A DNA stretch of 6,195 nucleotides from JAWXVD01 sp044425705 (GCA_044425705.1 JAWXVD010000165.1:1-6195); one strand, 5' to 3'. Positions 1 to 6,060 are shown, counted from the first letter of the stretch. The notes: a model not told the origin generated them from the sequence alone. A program made the numbers and translations.

Positions 1-83
1 AGTGTTTTCGAAATAATATGATGATAAAAAATGCAAATAAATGCGGGGGAATTTATTGTTTGTGGAAGTAATGTGATGTTTTT

Positions 84-346
84 TTGCTGTCGGTAGTGGT
101 AGGAGTGTGCAAGATTACAAATTATAAGGTAAGTATGGCAGTAATAGATGTTATGATACAATGGACTAGCAAAGGTAGTTTTATTAATACTATGAGCCAA
201 AAAGATTGGAAGGCGAATTGGTCTGACCAGCGAAAACATATTACTTTCGAAAATGAAGAAGGGAAAAAGTTCGTAACACAAACCTAGAAAAAACATTTCA
301 CTTGCAAGTGGGAAAGGAGATACTATTAGATGAATTTAAAAGATAG
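84..346 (+). pseudogene. Relaxase-like C-terminal fragment, frameshifted
   Basis: The open frame has no convincing start: the first possible codon is a TTG with no ribosome-binding site. It reads QWTSKGSFINTMSQKDW, then NWSDQRKHITFENEEGKKF, and stops at 285-287. Shifting frame at the AAA run (280-282) continues the protein as NLEKTFHLQVGKEILLDEF up to a stop at 344-346. The pattern W-S-D-x-R-K-x-ITF, then EGKK, then L-x-K-T-F and finally DEF resembles the C-terminal part of relaxases carried by integrative elements of gut Clostridia. This is family memory, not a search result. The N-terminal catalytic part with the tyrosine and histidine triad is absent. If correct, it is debris of a conjugative or mobilisable element. 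The 83 bases upstream hold nothing I can identify. Confidence 0.4.
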
Positions 347-449
347 GAAAGAGAATACATGGAAGGCGGCAGTCCACAGAAATATGTGATTCAGGAGAAT
401 TAGCAAGAGACTACAACGAAGTGGAAGACCTCCTGTTGACATGCACTAA

Positions 450-477
450 TTATCATTGAAAAAGTATATGATATAAT
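450..477 (+). promoter_or_regulatory. Extended -10 promoter
   Basis: A perfect TATAAT at 472-477 is preceded by TGA at 469-471, giving an extended -10 element. The best -35 at consistent spacing is TTATCA at 450-455 with a 16-bp spacer. It would start transcription near 484, about 38 bases ahead of the small gene at 522. Confidence 0.5.
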
Positions 478-521
478 CAAATGCAAAATGACACGTACGA
501 GATGTCAATAAGAAGGGGGTT

Positions 522-709
522 ATGTATTTAAAAGAATTTAGAAATAAAATAGCAGAATTACTAGTAGAATCAGATTTAGAAATTAGGGAAATACAGGTGG
601 AAGAGGAAAAAATCAGGTTGTTGTTTCACTAAAAAATGATAAGAATTATATTATCCATTTGCAGGAAATACAGAAGCCTATGGTAAGTGCAGGAGGAATA
701 GGAAAATAA
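522..709 (+). pseudogene. Small hypothetical protein gene with one frameshift
   Basis: The ATG at 522 follows an AAGGGGG ribosome-binding site (513-519 region). The first frame gives MYLKEFRNKIAELLVESDLE and continues to a stop at 630-632, only 36 residues. Shifting back one base in the six-A run at 607-612 continues the frame as NQVVVSLKNDKNYIIHLQEI, then QKPMVSAGGIGK, with a stop at 707-709. The joined product would be about 62 residues, a charged helical start followed by an alternating beta-like stretch. I do not recognise the family. A good promoter and ribosome site argue it was a real gene. The shift may be a recent mutation or a sequencing error in the A run. Confidence 0.45.
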
Positions 710-812
710 TGAAAATAAAGTGAATACTATGGAATGATATGAATATCTAATGTACATAAGGTTTATTACAAGAGAATAATTGGTTGATTAAACGTGAAAA
801 TAGAAAAAAATA

Positions 813-843
813 TGCAAAAATACAGTTAAACTATATTTTTGCA
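813..843. repeat. 31-bp near-perfect palindrome, operator candidate
   Basis: TGCAAAAATA (813-822) is matched by its exact reverse complement TATTTTTGCA (834-843). Inside it AGTT-A-AACT (824-832) is also self-complementary, so only the C823/A833 pair fails. No U run follows, so it is a poor terminator. It lies 29 bp upstream of the -35 box of the ATPase promoter, where an operator or DNA-binding site could sit. The rest of 710-871 shows no gene. Confidence 0.55.
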
Positions 844-871
844 ATAAAATAACAAAACAACAAAATAATTG

Positions 872-900
872 TTGATTATTTTCTTGTTTGGTGATATATT
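872..900 (+). promoter_or_regulatory. Promoter of the AAA ATPase gene
   Basis: TTGATT (872-877) and TATATT (895-900) are separated by 17 bp, with TGA (892-894) forming an extended -10. Transcription would begin near 907, almost on the AGGAGG ribosome-binding site (909-914), so the leader would be only about 15 nt. Confidence 0.65.
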
Positions 901-922
901 ATAGTAGTAGGAGGTAAAAATA

Positions 923-2212
923 ATGAGTAATGCTATTTTGAAATCAATATATGCTGCTAATTTTGGTCCTTTTGCTGATAGAGTTGATTTTACGCTTGAA
1001 GCAGAAAGAGGTCGAAAAGAATATTTAAATAATGTATTTGAGAATGAAAATAATACTTTTGATAAGGTGGCGTACATTTATGGTGGTAATGGTGCTGGAA
1101 AATCTTTTTTTTGCAAGATATTAAAACAAATTCAAGATATGATTATACTTTCTCCTATATTAGCATCTGGAAATGCACAATTAATAGATTCAGAAATGTT
1201 TAAGGGAATTATTGATACAGAACCTAATTTTAAATATGAATTTAGTTACAAAGATAAGCCAACGTTATTAGGTGTGTGTGTAGTAATAGAGAAAACAGCA
1301 TATACATATGAATTTACAATGAAGAATGGTGTGATTCTTACAGAATGTTTACAAAAAAAATATAGGAGAACGGAAACTATTCTTGATAGGACTGGTTCTT
1401 CATATATGGATATTAGACTTAAATCAGAATTGTTATCATTTCAGCCTAATTTAAAAGTTGTAAAGAATGAAGTGTTGTGTTTATCAATGGCAAGTTTTTT
1501 AAATAATAATTTAGCAATGAAATTAATTGCTGCAATTAGAAGTATTCCAGTATTAAATATGGCATCGCTTAGAGTCGGTATGAATATAGATGAAGAGGCA
1601 TTTAACAAAGAACGTATAGAAAAATATGTAAAAATTCTTCAAAAGGCAGACCCTACCATGAGAGATTTAGATGTGTCATTTATGGAAAAAAAAATAGAAA
1701 AACAAAAATTTGCTTTAGATGATTTTGAAAATAAAGAAATTATAATGGCTACGGCTAAACTTGCAGTAGAGTCAACGCATAACGTGTTTGATAAGGGTGA
1801 GATTGTTAATTCGATAAAAATGCCATTCTTACAAACTGAATCTAGTGGAACGATTAAGTTGTTTACAGTATTGCCGCATCTGTTTAATATTTTAGAGGAA
1901 GGTGGAACGTTGATACTCGATGAAATAGAAAATGGATTGCATCCGAATTTAGTAAGAGATTTGGTTAAATTATTTTATGATAAAGATTCAAATCCATTTT
2001 GTGCACAATTAATTTGTACAACGCATGATGTAGGATTAATAGAAAATGATGTTAGACGGGATCAAGTTTGGGTGGTAAATAAAAATGAATATGGTTGTAG
2101 TTCAATTAATCGGGTCAGTTCATTTTTGAATATACGTAATAATACAAACTTAAGACAAAAGTATATGGATGGTGCCTTTGGAAGGTTGCCAATTGGTTTT
2201 TTTGAACATTAA
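923..2212 (+). CDS. AAA15/OLD-like ATPase, probable defence-system ATPase
   Basis: This 429-residue protein has the layout of the COG1106-type AAA ATPases (AAA_15/AAA_21, related to AbiL and OLD ATPases), ABC-like proteins that act in DNA transactions and phage defence. The N-terminus (SIYAANFGPF, residues 8-17) is the usual first beta hairpin. Walker A is GGNGAGKS at 54-61. A middle region (about 65-300) holds a charged helical part near 228-282. ESSGT at 306-310 sits at the ABC signature position. Walker B is GGTLILDEIENGLHP at 327-341 with D333 and E334, and the histidine switch is TTHD at 366-369. The tail RQKYMDGAFGRLP (411-423) matches the end of AbiLii-like ATPases. The start is set by AGGAGG eight bases upstream. 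All catalytic motifs look intact, so it is probably an active, cytoplasmic, dimerising ATPase. Such proteins often pair with an RloB-type nuclease. Here the next gene is a different, unrecognised protein. Confidence 0.88.
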   Translation: MSNAILKSIYAANFGPFADRVDFTLEAERGRKEYLNNVFENENNTFDKVAYIYGGNGAGKSFFCKILKQIQDMIILSPILASGNAQLIDSEMFKGIIDTEPNFKYEFSYKDKPTLLGVCVVIEKTAYTYEFTMKNGVILTECLQKKYRRTETILDRTGSSYMDIRLKSELLSFQPNLKVVKNEVLCLSMASFLNNNLAMKLIAAIRSIPVLNMASLRVGMNIDEEAFNKERIEKYVKILQKADPTMRDLDVSFMEKKIEKQKFALDDFENKEIIMATAKLAVESTHNVFDKGEIVNSIKMPFLQTESSGTIKLFTVLPHLFNILEEGGTLILDEIENGLHPNLVRDLVKLFYDKDSNPFCAQLICTTHDVGLIENDVRRDQVWVVNKNEYGCSSINRVSSFLNIRNNTNLRQKYMDGAFGRLPIGFFEH

Positions 2213-2229
2213 TAAAGAATAAAAGAAAA

Positions 2230-2251
2230 GCACCGAATTGCCGTTCGGTGC
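2230..2251. other. GC-rich hairpin after the ATPase gene
   Basis: GCACCGAA (2230-2237) pairs perfectly with TTCGGTGC (2244-2251) around a six-base loop. On the plus strand AAGTGAATT follows, not a U run, so it is a weak terminator for the ATPase gene. On the minus strand it is followed by TTTTCTTTT, which would make an intrinsic terminator, but no minus-strand gene reads into it. It could also be an mRNA 3'-end or processing structure. Confidence 0.6.
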
Positions 2252-2267
2252 AAGTGAATTGACAGAA

Positions 2268-2333
2268 GCACTAAAGAATAGCTCAATATCAATTTCCAAC
2301 GTTGTTATTATATAATAAAAATTGATTTAGTGC
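2268..2333. repeat. Bulged inverted repeat between the two module genes
   Basis: The right arm AAATTGATTTAGTGC (2319-2333) is complementary to two blocks of the left arm, GCACTAAA (2268-2275) and ATCAATTT (2288-2295), separated by a 12-base bulge. This gives about 15 paired bases. The loop holds the palindrome CAACGTTG (2297-2304) and a TATAAT (2311-2316) that lacks a good -35. Its arms begin with GCAC and end with GTGCAA, like the hairpin just upstream. It may be a structured leader or small RNA, or a relic of an insertion. The rest of the 2213-2421 gap is AT-rich without a clear promoter. Confidence 0.45.
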
Positions 2334-2421
2334 AATATGAAATCTGTTAATAGAAAGTAAAAATACATCTTTTATTCTTCATTTTGATTATATATATATA
2401 AAATTTATGGAGGAAAAAATT

Positions 2422-3342
2422 ATGAATAAAGTTTTTATTTCAGATGTATGGGAGTTGACGAGCCCTATACACGAAAATTATGAATTCGTCAATGTGGCTG
2501 TAAATCAAGATAACCTATTATTTATTGACCCCTGTCTAATTGAATCGTGGAATTGTGAGTGGGCAAATAAGGCAAAAAAAACAGTGGATTCTTTTTTTAC
2601 AGAACTTTATCGAGCCTATAGAAATAGTGATGATTCATTGATTTATAGTTTACTTTCACATGCAGGAGAGCAAAATTGTACTAGATTAGGGTATGGTCGA
2701 GGCGATAATGGAAAAGGAAATACACCAGAAGGTTTGATGAAAGATTTTAAACCATTAGAAACTTTGATACATGAGATAGATACTATTGGTATACCACAGG
2801 ATTTGCCTGTGTTTATACCTGGGTTTGCAGAGGATGGATTTTCAGATTTGCTTACAAATATTTTGCATGCAGAATTAAATGATTTTACAACGCAACAGAT
2901 GGAAAAGCATAATATTGAGCCAAATTCAACAACTATTTATTATTCGTGGGATATGAATAGTTGCAATTGGGTAAAAAAAGAAAAAAAATGTTATAGCATC
3001 GGGAAAGATGAAATTCTTCTTGTTCCAAAACGAATAGTTCGTAAAAATTATTTGTTTGGTGTAGGGCAATATTTCCAAAAAATTATTTTGGAGAGAAAGA
3101 GAGAAGAGGAGAATTGGTATGATGAAAATGGGAAACCTATTTCAAAAAAAGATATAGAAAAACAGATAAAACAAGATGATGAACACTGGAAATATAAGTT
3201 TGTGACTGAGTATACTCAAAAATATACGGATGCTCTTTTAACATATCATAAAAATTTACCTTTGTATTATTTTGAACATGGACAACCACTAGAAGATGAT
3301 GTGTTAGATGAAATTATATTAGAAATAAAAATTGGCGGGTAA
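2422..3342 (+). CDS. Unknown 306-residue protein, candidate effector of the ATPase module
   Basis: I do not recognise this family with certainty. The start is the ATG at 2422, placed eight bases after GGAGG (2409-2413). An in-frame ATG at 2407 overlaps that ribosome site and is unlikely to be used. The protein is soluble with no signal or membrane segment. Conserved-looking blocks are LLFIDPCLIESW (32-43), SHAGEQNCTRLGYGRGDNGKG (79-99), GFAEDGFSDLLTNILHAEL (134-152) and EILLVPKRIVRKNYLF (197-212). A charged helical stretch (220-260) follows, then a tyrosine-rich end. The G-x-x-x-D-x-x-SDL-x-TNI block with a later LVPK block recalls uncharacterised proteins near restriction and defence genes. 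The spaced acidic and lysine residues could be a divergent nuclease site, but that is inference. It lies 209 bp after the ATPase gene, same strand, and ends before a terminator, so the two may form one functional unit. Confidence 0.75.
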   Translation: MNKVFISDVWELTSPIHENYEFVNVAVNQDNLLFIDPCLIESWNCEWANKAKKTVDSFFTELYRAYRNSDDSLIYSLLSHAGEQNCTRLGYGRGDNGKGNTPEGLMKDFKPLETLIHEIDTIGIPQDLPVFIPGFAEDGFSDLLTNILHAELNDFTTQQMEKHNIEPNSTTIYYSWDMNSCNWVKKEKKCYSIGKDEILLVPKRIVRKNYLFGVGQYFQKIILERKREEENWYDENGKPISKKDIEKQIKQDDEHWKYKFVTEYTQKYTDALLTYHKNLPLYYFEHGQPLEDDVLDEIILEIKIGG

Positions 3343-3394
3343 GATGTGTGTGTTTATTTGTCATAATAGACTAAAGGTATAGATGAATCTAAGA

Positions 3395-3427
3395 GGGCTA
3401 TCGTGAAGTACGATAGCCCATCATTTT
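3395..3427 (+). terminator. Intrinsic terminator of the ATPase module
   Basis: GGGCTATCGT (3395-3404) pairs perfectly with ACGATAGCCC (3410-3419) around a five-base loop, followed by ATCATTTT. Outer bases ATCTAA and TTAGAT can extend the stem after a small internal loop. It lies 53 bp after the stop of the 306-residue gene. The U run is short, so efficiency may be moderate. Confidence 0.75.
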
Positions 3428-4034
3428 AGATGAAGTGTGGTTTGGGTCTACAGTATATTATAGGTGATTCTAGCAACTTGGGTTTAAGGAATGTGATGAT
3501 ATTTAGAATATAGAAAAAAGAATAGAAATAAAATTCGTATTTTAGATAATATTACATATAATAAAATCAAGCAAAGAGACATATTATATTTCATATTTGC
3601 AAAAGAAGATAATAGATTGCATCCAACAGTAGCAGGTATGTTAATGTTTGGTGAAGAGTTTAATATTGTGCGATATTTTCCAGATTATTTTTTGGATTTT
3701 AGAGAAATGTTAGATCTATCAATAAGATGGACAGATTGTGTGCAATCAAGTTCGGGGGGAGTGGTCTGGAAATATATGTGATTTTTACTTTAGAGTATAC
3801 AACAAAATTATTAAGGATATAAAAGTGCCATTTAAAACCCAAGGCGGAGATAGAATTGATGATAAACCAGTACATGAAGCATTGAGAGAGGTATTGGCAA
3901 ATTTCTTGATTAATACTGATTTTTATGGAGTAAGAGGTGTGGTTATTAAGAAAGAAGCAAGTGAAATAAGTATAGAAAACCCAGGATATATTAGAACGGG
4001 TAAAGCACAAATGAGACAAGGTGGGGAATCAGAT

Positions 4035-4330
4035 GTAGATTATCCTCTCTCTAAACCATGCGCACGCTATTTCTAAACCACACTAGTGTTAATACAGAAC
4101 CACCGTCACGCTAAGTGTACCAGGCTCATATTTGTACTTAATTTTGCTTGTTGATAAACTAATCTTCTAAGTTTTATATGTCAAGTGCTTGTAGCTTTAG
4201 CTGGTTTACCACTTTACATATAAAACTTAGAAGATACAATAGGATAATAGCAAATTAATGTAAGTGGTACATCTACCGTTAGCATGGTTCAAAAACTGCG
4301 TGCAAGTGGTCTGCAACAAGGATAATCTAC
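4035..4330. mobile_element. 296-bp foldback MITE with 8-bp target duplication
   Basis: The ends GTAGATTATCC (4035-4045) and GGATAATCTAC (4320-4330) are exact inverted repeats. Beyond these 11 bp the next 40 bp of each end match at about 25 positions. A second block (4097-4121 against 4266-4290 reversed) matches at 18 of 25. Flanking copies AATCAGAT (4027-4034) and AATCAGAC (4331-4338) form an 8-bp target duplication with one mismatch. Removing the element and one copy restores GGESDPRNKALMK in the host gene. No transposase is encoded, so it must be mobilised in trans. An 8-bp duplication and GTA ends fit IS66-like relatives but also other families, so I leave the family open. Confidence 0.85.
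4162..4235. repeat. 20-bp perfect inverted repeat inside the MITE
   Basis: The arms at 4162-4181 (ATCTTCTAAG...) and 4216-4235 (...CTTAGAAGAT) are exact reverse complements with a 34-base loop. After one mismatch (C4182/T4215) AAGTG (4183-4187) and CACTT (4210-4214) extend the stem. It lies near the centre of the foldback element and lacks a U run. Confidence 0.85.
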
Positions 4331-4447
4331 AATCAGACCCTAGAAACAAGGCACTTATGAAAATGTTTAATTTAATTAATATAGGTGAACGAGCAGGAAG
4401 TGGAGTACCTAATATTTTTAATGTATGGGAAGATGAGGGGTGGATAG

Positions 4448-4557
4448 GGTTGTTCCGTAAATATACGTTTCATCATCTTTAAAAAAACAACAATCCTTAT
4501 AAATGTAATAATTTCTCTAGTACAATTTACTAGCTGACGGACTTTCACGGAAGAACC
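4448..4557. mobile_element. 110-bp ISL3-like MITE with 8-bp target duplication
   Basis: The left end GGTTGTTCCGTAAA (4448-4461) matches the reversed right end GGTTCTTCCGTGAA (4557-4544) at 12 of 14 bases. It is flanked by identical copies of GTGGATAG (4440-4447 and 4558-4565). Ends starting GG(C/T)TCTT and 8-bp duplications are known traits of the ISL3 family, so this is probably a non-autonomous ISL3 relative. It has no coding capacity. Removing it with one duplication copy restores DEGWIEPTIIEKF in the host gene. Confidence 0.87.
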
Positions 4558-4626
4558 GTGGATAGAACCTACTATTATTGAAAAATTTGATCCAGATAGA
4601 ACTATTATAATATTAGAATTCAAAAA

Positions 4627-4676
4627 GAAAACAAGCGAAGAAAACAAGCGAGGAAAAACAAGCGAAGAAAAACAGC
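4627..4676 (+). repeat. 13-14 bp tandem repeat with slipped A runs
   Basis: Units are GAAAACAAGCGAA (4627-4639), GAAAACAAGCGAG (4640-4652), GAAAAACAAGCGAA (4653-4666) and a partial GAAAAACAGC (4667-4676). It lies in the linker between the ATPase and winged-helix parts. Relatives there carry repeated KTSE-type motifs, so the ancestral unit was probably 15 bp (KTSEE) and has lost A residues at each junction, giving a net frame change. Confidence 0.7.
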
Positions 4677-4851
4677 AGAAAATATGGATGAAATTAGAAA
4701 ATATTTAGCAAAAAATGGAGAGTGCAAGACAAAAGACATTGCAGAACACATAAACTTAAGTATTCCACGAACGAGAGCCATCATTGCTGAAATGGATGAT
4801 GTTCTACCGAATGGTACAAATACCAACAGAGTATATTCTTTGCAAAAATAA

Positions 4852-5000
4852 TTAAATTAATGTCTCTAAAATGTCTACATTTACAGTTAAAACACACTGG
4901 ACGAGGTGGAATAATTAGAAAAATCATACCATATATGGTAATGAAAAGATTAAGTATACACAACATACAGTTGAAAATATTGAATTCGAATAAAATGCAA
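4852..5000. other. Intergenic stretch with a 14-bp palindrome
   Basis: No gene with a ribosome-binding site is seen here. The only clear structure is the exact palindrome TACCATATATGGTA (4927-4940), which could bind a dimeric regulator, although no promoter lies next to it. The stretch separates the end of the pseudogene from the shared terminator. Confidence 0.4.
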
Positions 5001-5048
5001 AAACCTCGCAAAGCCTTGAAATATAAGGACTTGCGAGGTTTGTTTTTT
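5001..5048. terminator. Bidirectional intrinsic terminator
   Basis: AAACCTCGCAA (5001-5011) pairs perfectly with TTGCGAGGTTT (5031-5041), and CCTT (5014-5017) with AAGG (5025-5028) closes an inner helix. On the plus strand GTTTTTT follows. On the minus strand the stem ends in TTTTTGCATTTT. It lies 26 bp beyond the stop of the minus-strand gene at 5075 and so can end both that operon and plus-strand transcripts of the pseudogene. Confidence 0.85.
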
Positions 5049-5074
5049 GTCGGTGATATTAAATTGATATTAAA

Positions 5075-5842
5075 CTAAAATATTTTTCCAATTAAAGCTC
5101 CTAAAAATAATATAACTATGCTCCACCACCACTTTTTAGATATTACTTCAAAACAGCTTTGGATAGATATTCCATATTTATCTTTCCATTTAGACTTAAC
5201 TATCAAAGTGTTATTGAGAACTTTATTGATGATATTTGAAAATACATCTACTTTTCTTAAAGTAGACCTGTGAAGATTGATGTAATCTTTTTTCTCAAAA
5301 GCATCAGCTTCAGCTTGTCCGTTAAGATAATCTTTTGCAGATATATGATTTAATTCTATAAGCGACTCCATTCGGGGATGACCGATATAATTAACTCCGT
5401 AATAGCTAATTAACAATCTAGCTAAATCAATTTTATTTTGGTTTTCAACATGTACAGGCTTTCCACCAAGAACTTCAAATCTATGCTCAATTGCTTGGAA
5501 ACCATAGTTAATATCTCGCATATTCCAATGAATCCATATAAAATTTTTATGCTCTTTTACAAAATTAAAAAATTCTTTTAGCATTGAAAATTCTAATTCG
5601 TCATATTTATTGTCTATCTCATTAAGTTTTAAATGTTTCTTTTCTGCGGATTTATGAATAGAAAAAGAGTCAGTTTGAGCTGAATGAAAAGAGTACACTG
5701 CAATTGAAGTAATACGTGGTGTATGTCCATCAATGATATTGTAGAAGCTTTCACATGAATAATGTATAATCAAATAATTCTGAGGACTTTTATCTATTTC
5801 CGTCAAAATCTTTTTTGCGTTTTTATGTTTTTCGTATTGCAT
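5075..5842 (-). CDS. Unknown protein with C-terminal membrane anchor, possible DnaQ-like fold
   Basis: The 255-residue product starts at the ATG at 5842, after a GGAGGG site that overlaps the end of the upstream gene. The spacing of about 12 bases is long. An upstream TTG (5866) sits on that ribosome site and is less likely. QNYLIIHYSCESFYNI (21-36) and RITSIAVYSF (43-52) look like adjacent beta strands. FIWIHWNMRDINYGFQAIEH (101-120), the turn RFEVLGGKPV (121-130), and LNGQAEADAFEKKDYINLHR (173-192) follow, then STLRKVDVF. The order of strands and helices recalls DnaQ/RNase H-fold exonucleases, but the usual DxE pair is not evident, so activity is uncertain. WWWSIVILFLGALIGKIF (238-255) is a single membrane segment or tail anchor. 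Eight bases separate it from the gene at 5851-6060, so they are co-transcribed. I do not know its function. Confidence 0.7.
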   Translation of the reverse strand: MQYEKHKNAKKILTEIDKSPQNYLIIHYSCESFYNIIDGHTPRITSIAVYSFHSAQTDSFSIHKSAEKKHLKLNEIDNKYDELEFSMLKEFFNFVKEHKNFIWIHWNMRDINYGFQAIEHRFEVLGGKPVHVENQNKIDLARLLISYYGVNYIGHPRMESLIELNHISAKDYLNGQAEADAFEKKDYINLHRSTLRKVDVFSNIINKVLNNTLIVKSKWKDKYGISIQSCFEVISKKWWWSIVILFLGALIGKIF

Positions 5843-5850
5843 AGTAGCAA

Positions 5851-6060
5851 TTATCCCTCCATCCAATCTGGCTTATTAGGCCAATTCATACGCCATTCAT
5901 GGTACTGTTCAAGGGTTATTTCTCCCCTGTCTAGTGCTTTTTTTATGTCATTCCATTCGATAAAACCCGGATTTAGCAAAGGGTGCGACATACTTATACG
6001 CACACACGGATTTCCTTGTAAATCTGTATAAGTTTCTTCATGAAATCTTACAGCATTCAT
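5851..6060 (-). CDS. Small hypothetical protein upstream of the anchored protein
   Basis: This codes for 69 residues, MNAVRFHEETYTDLQGNPCV then RISMSHPLLNPGFIEWNDIK and a tail rich in Trp, Glu and Pro (EQYHEWRMNWPNKPDWMEG). It has no signal or membrane segment. The helix EWNDIKKALDRGEITLEQYHEW looks amphipathic. I do not recognise the family. The ribosome site is weak (AAGATGG close to the ATG), so translation may be coupled to something upstream. An in-frame stop lies seven codons before the ATG, which limits the start. The stop overlaps the ribosome site of the next gene, which marks an operon. Confidence 0.6.
   Translation of the reverse strand: MNAVRFHEETYTDLQGNPCVRISMSHPLLNPGFIEWNDIKKALDRGEITLEQYHEWRMNWPNKPDWMEG

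Larger units (their letters stand above)
3500..4851 (+). pseudogene. AlbA_2/HATPase-type ATP-binding protein, disrupted
   Basis: The pieces reassemble into one protein of the ATP-binding regulators with an N-terminal AlbA_2 (Schlafen-like) domain, a HATPase_c_4 domain and a winged-helix tail. In order they read RLHPTVAGMLMFGEEFNIVR (frame 2 from 3500), EWSGNICDFYFRVYN to IENPGYIRTG (frame 0 from 3759), SDPRNKALMKMFNLINIGER to VWEDEGW (frame 1 from 4333), EPTIIEKFDPDRTIIILEF (frame 2 from 4565), and MDEIRKYLAKNGECKTKDIA to RVYSLQK (frame 1, stop 4849-4851). The last piece is the winged helix. ALREVLANFLINTDFYG is the ATPase N-box region. Lesions are the missing start and N-terminal domain (stop at 3497, no start codon), an extra G in the G run 3754-3759, insertions at 4035-4330 and 4448-4557, and lost A residues in the repeat near 4640-4672. 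It cannot make the full protein. Confidence 0.88.

Noticed and set aside
436..477. TTGACA at 436-441 as the -35 box of the TATAAT at 472-477
   Set aside because: The spacer would be 30 bp, far outside the 15-19 bp range. The TGA extension of the -10 element makes a weaker -35 sufficient.
607..612. Programmed -1 frameshift in the small gene at 522
   Set aside because: The run reads GAA-AAA-ATC in frame, so only one of the two tRNAs could re-pair cleanly. No stem-loop stimulator stands out, and other genes nearby carry the same kind of homopolymer slip.
2230..2333. Retron-type non-coding RNA
   Set aside because: No reverse transcriptase gene is in the window. Only stem-loops are seen.
3699..4019. 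Minus-strand open frame of 106 residues
   Set aside because: It is antisense to the clear ATPase-domain coding sequence of the pseudogene, has no ribosome site and an unlikely composition.
4035..4330. Group II intron or other self-splicing intron in the ATP-binding gene
   Set aside because: No domain V-like hairpin or intron boundary motif is visible, and the inverted ends with a flanking 8-bp duplication are explained by transposition.
4264..4482. A separate 72-residue gene
   Set aside because: Its start lies inside the first MITE and its end inside the second. The sensible part is only the middle of the pseudogene.
4860..5078. Plus-strand open frame of 72 residues
   Set aside because: It runs through the bidirectional terminator and has no ribosome-binding site. 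The sequence looks non-coding.
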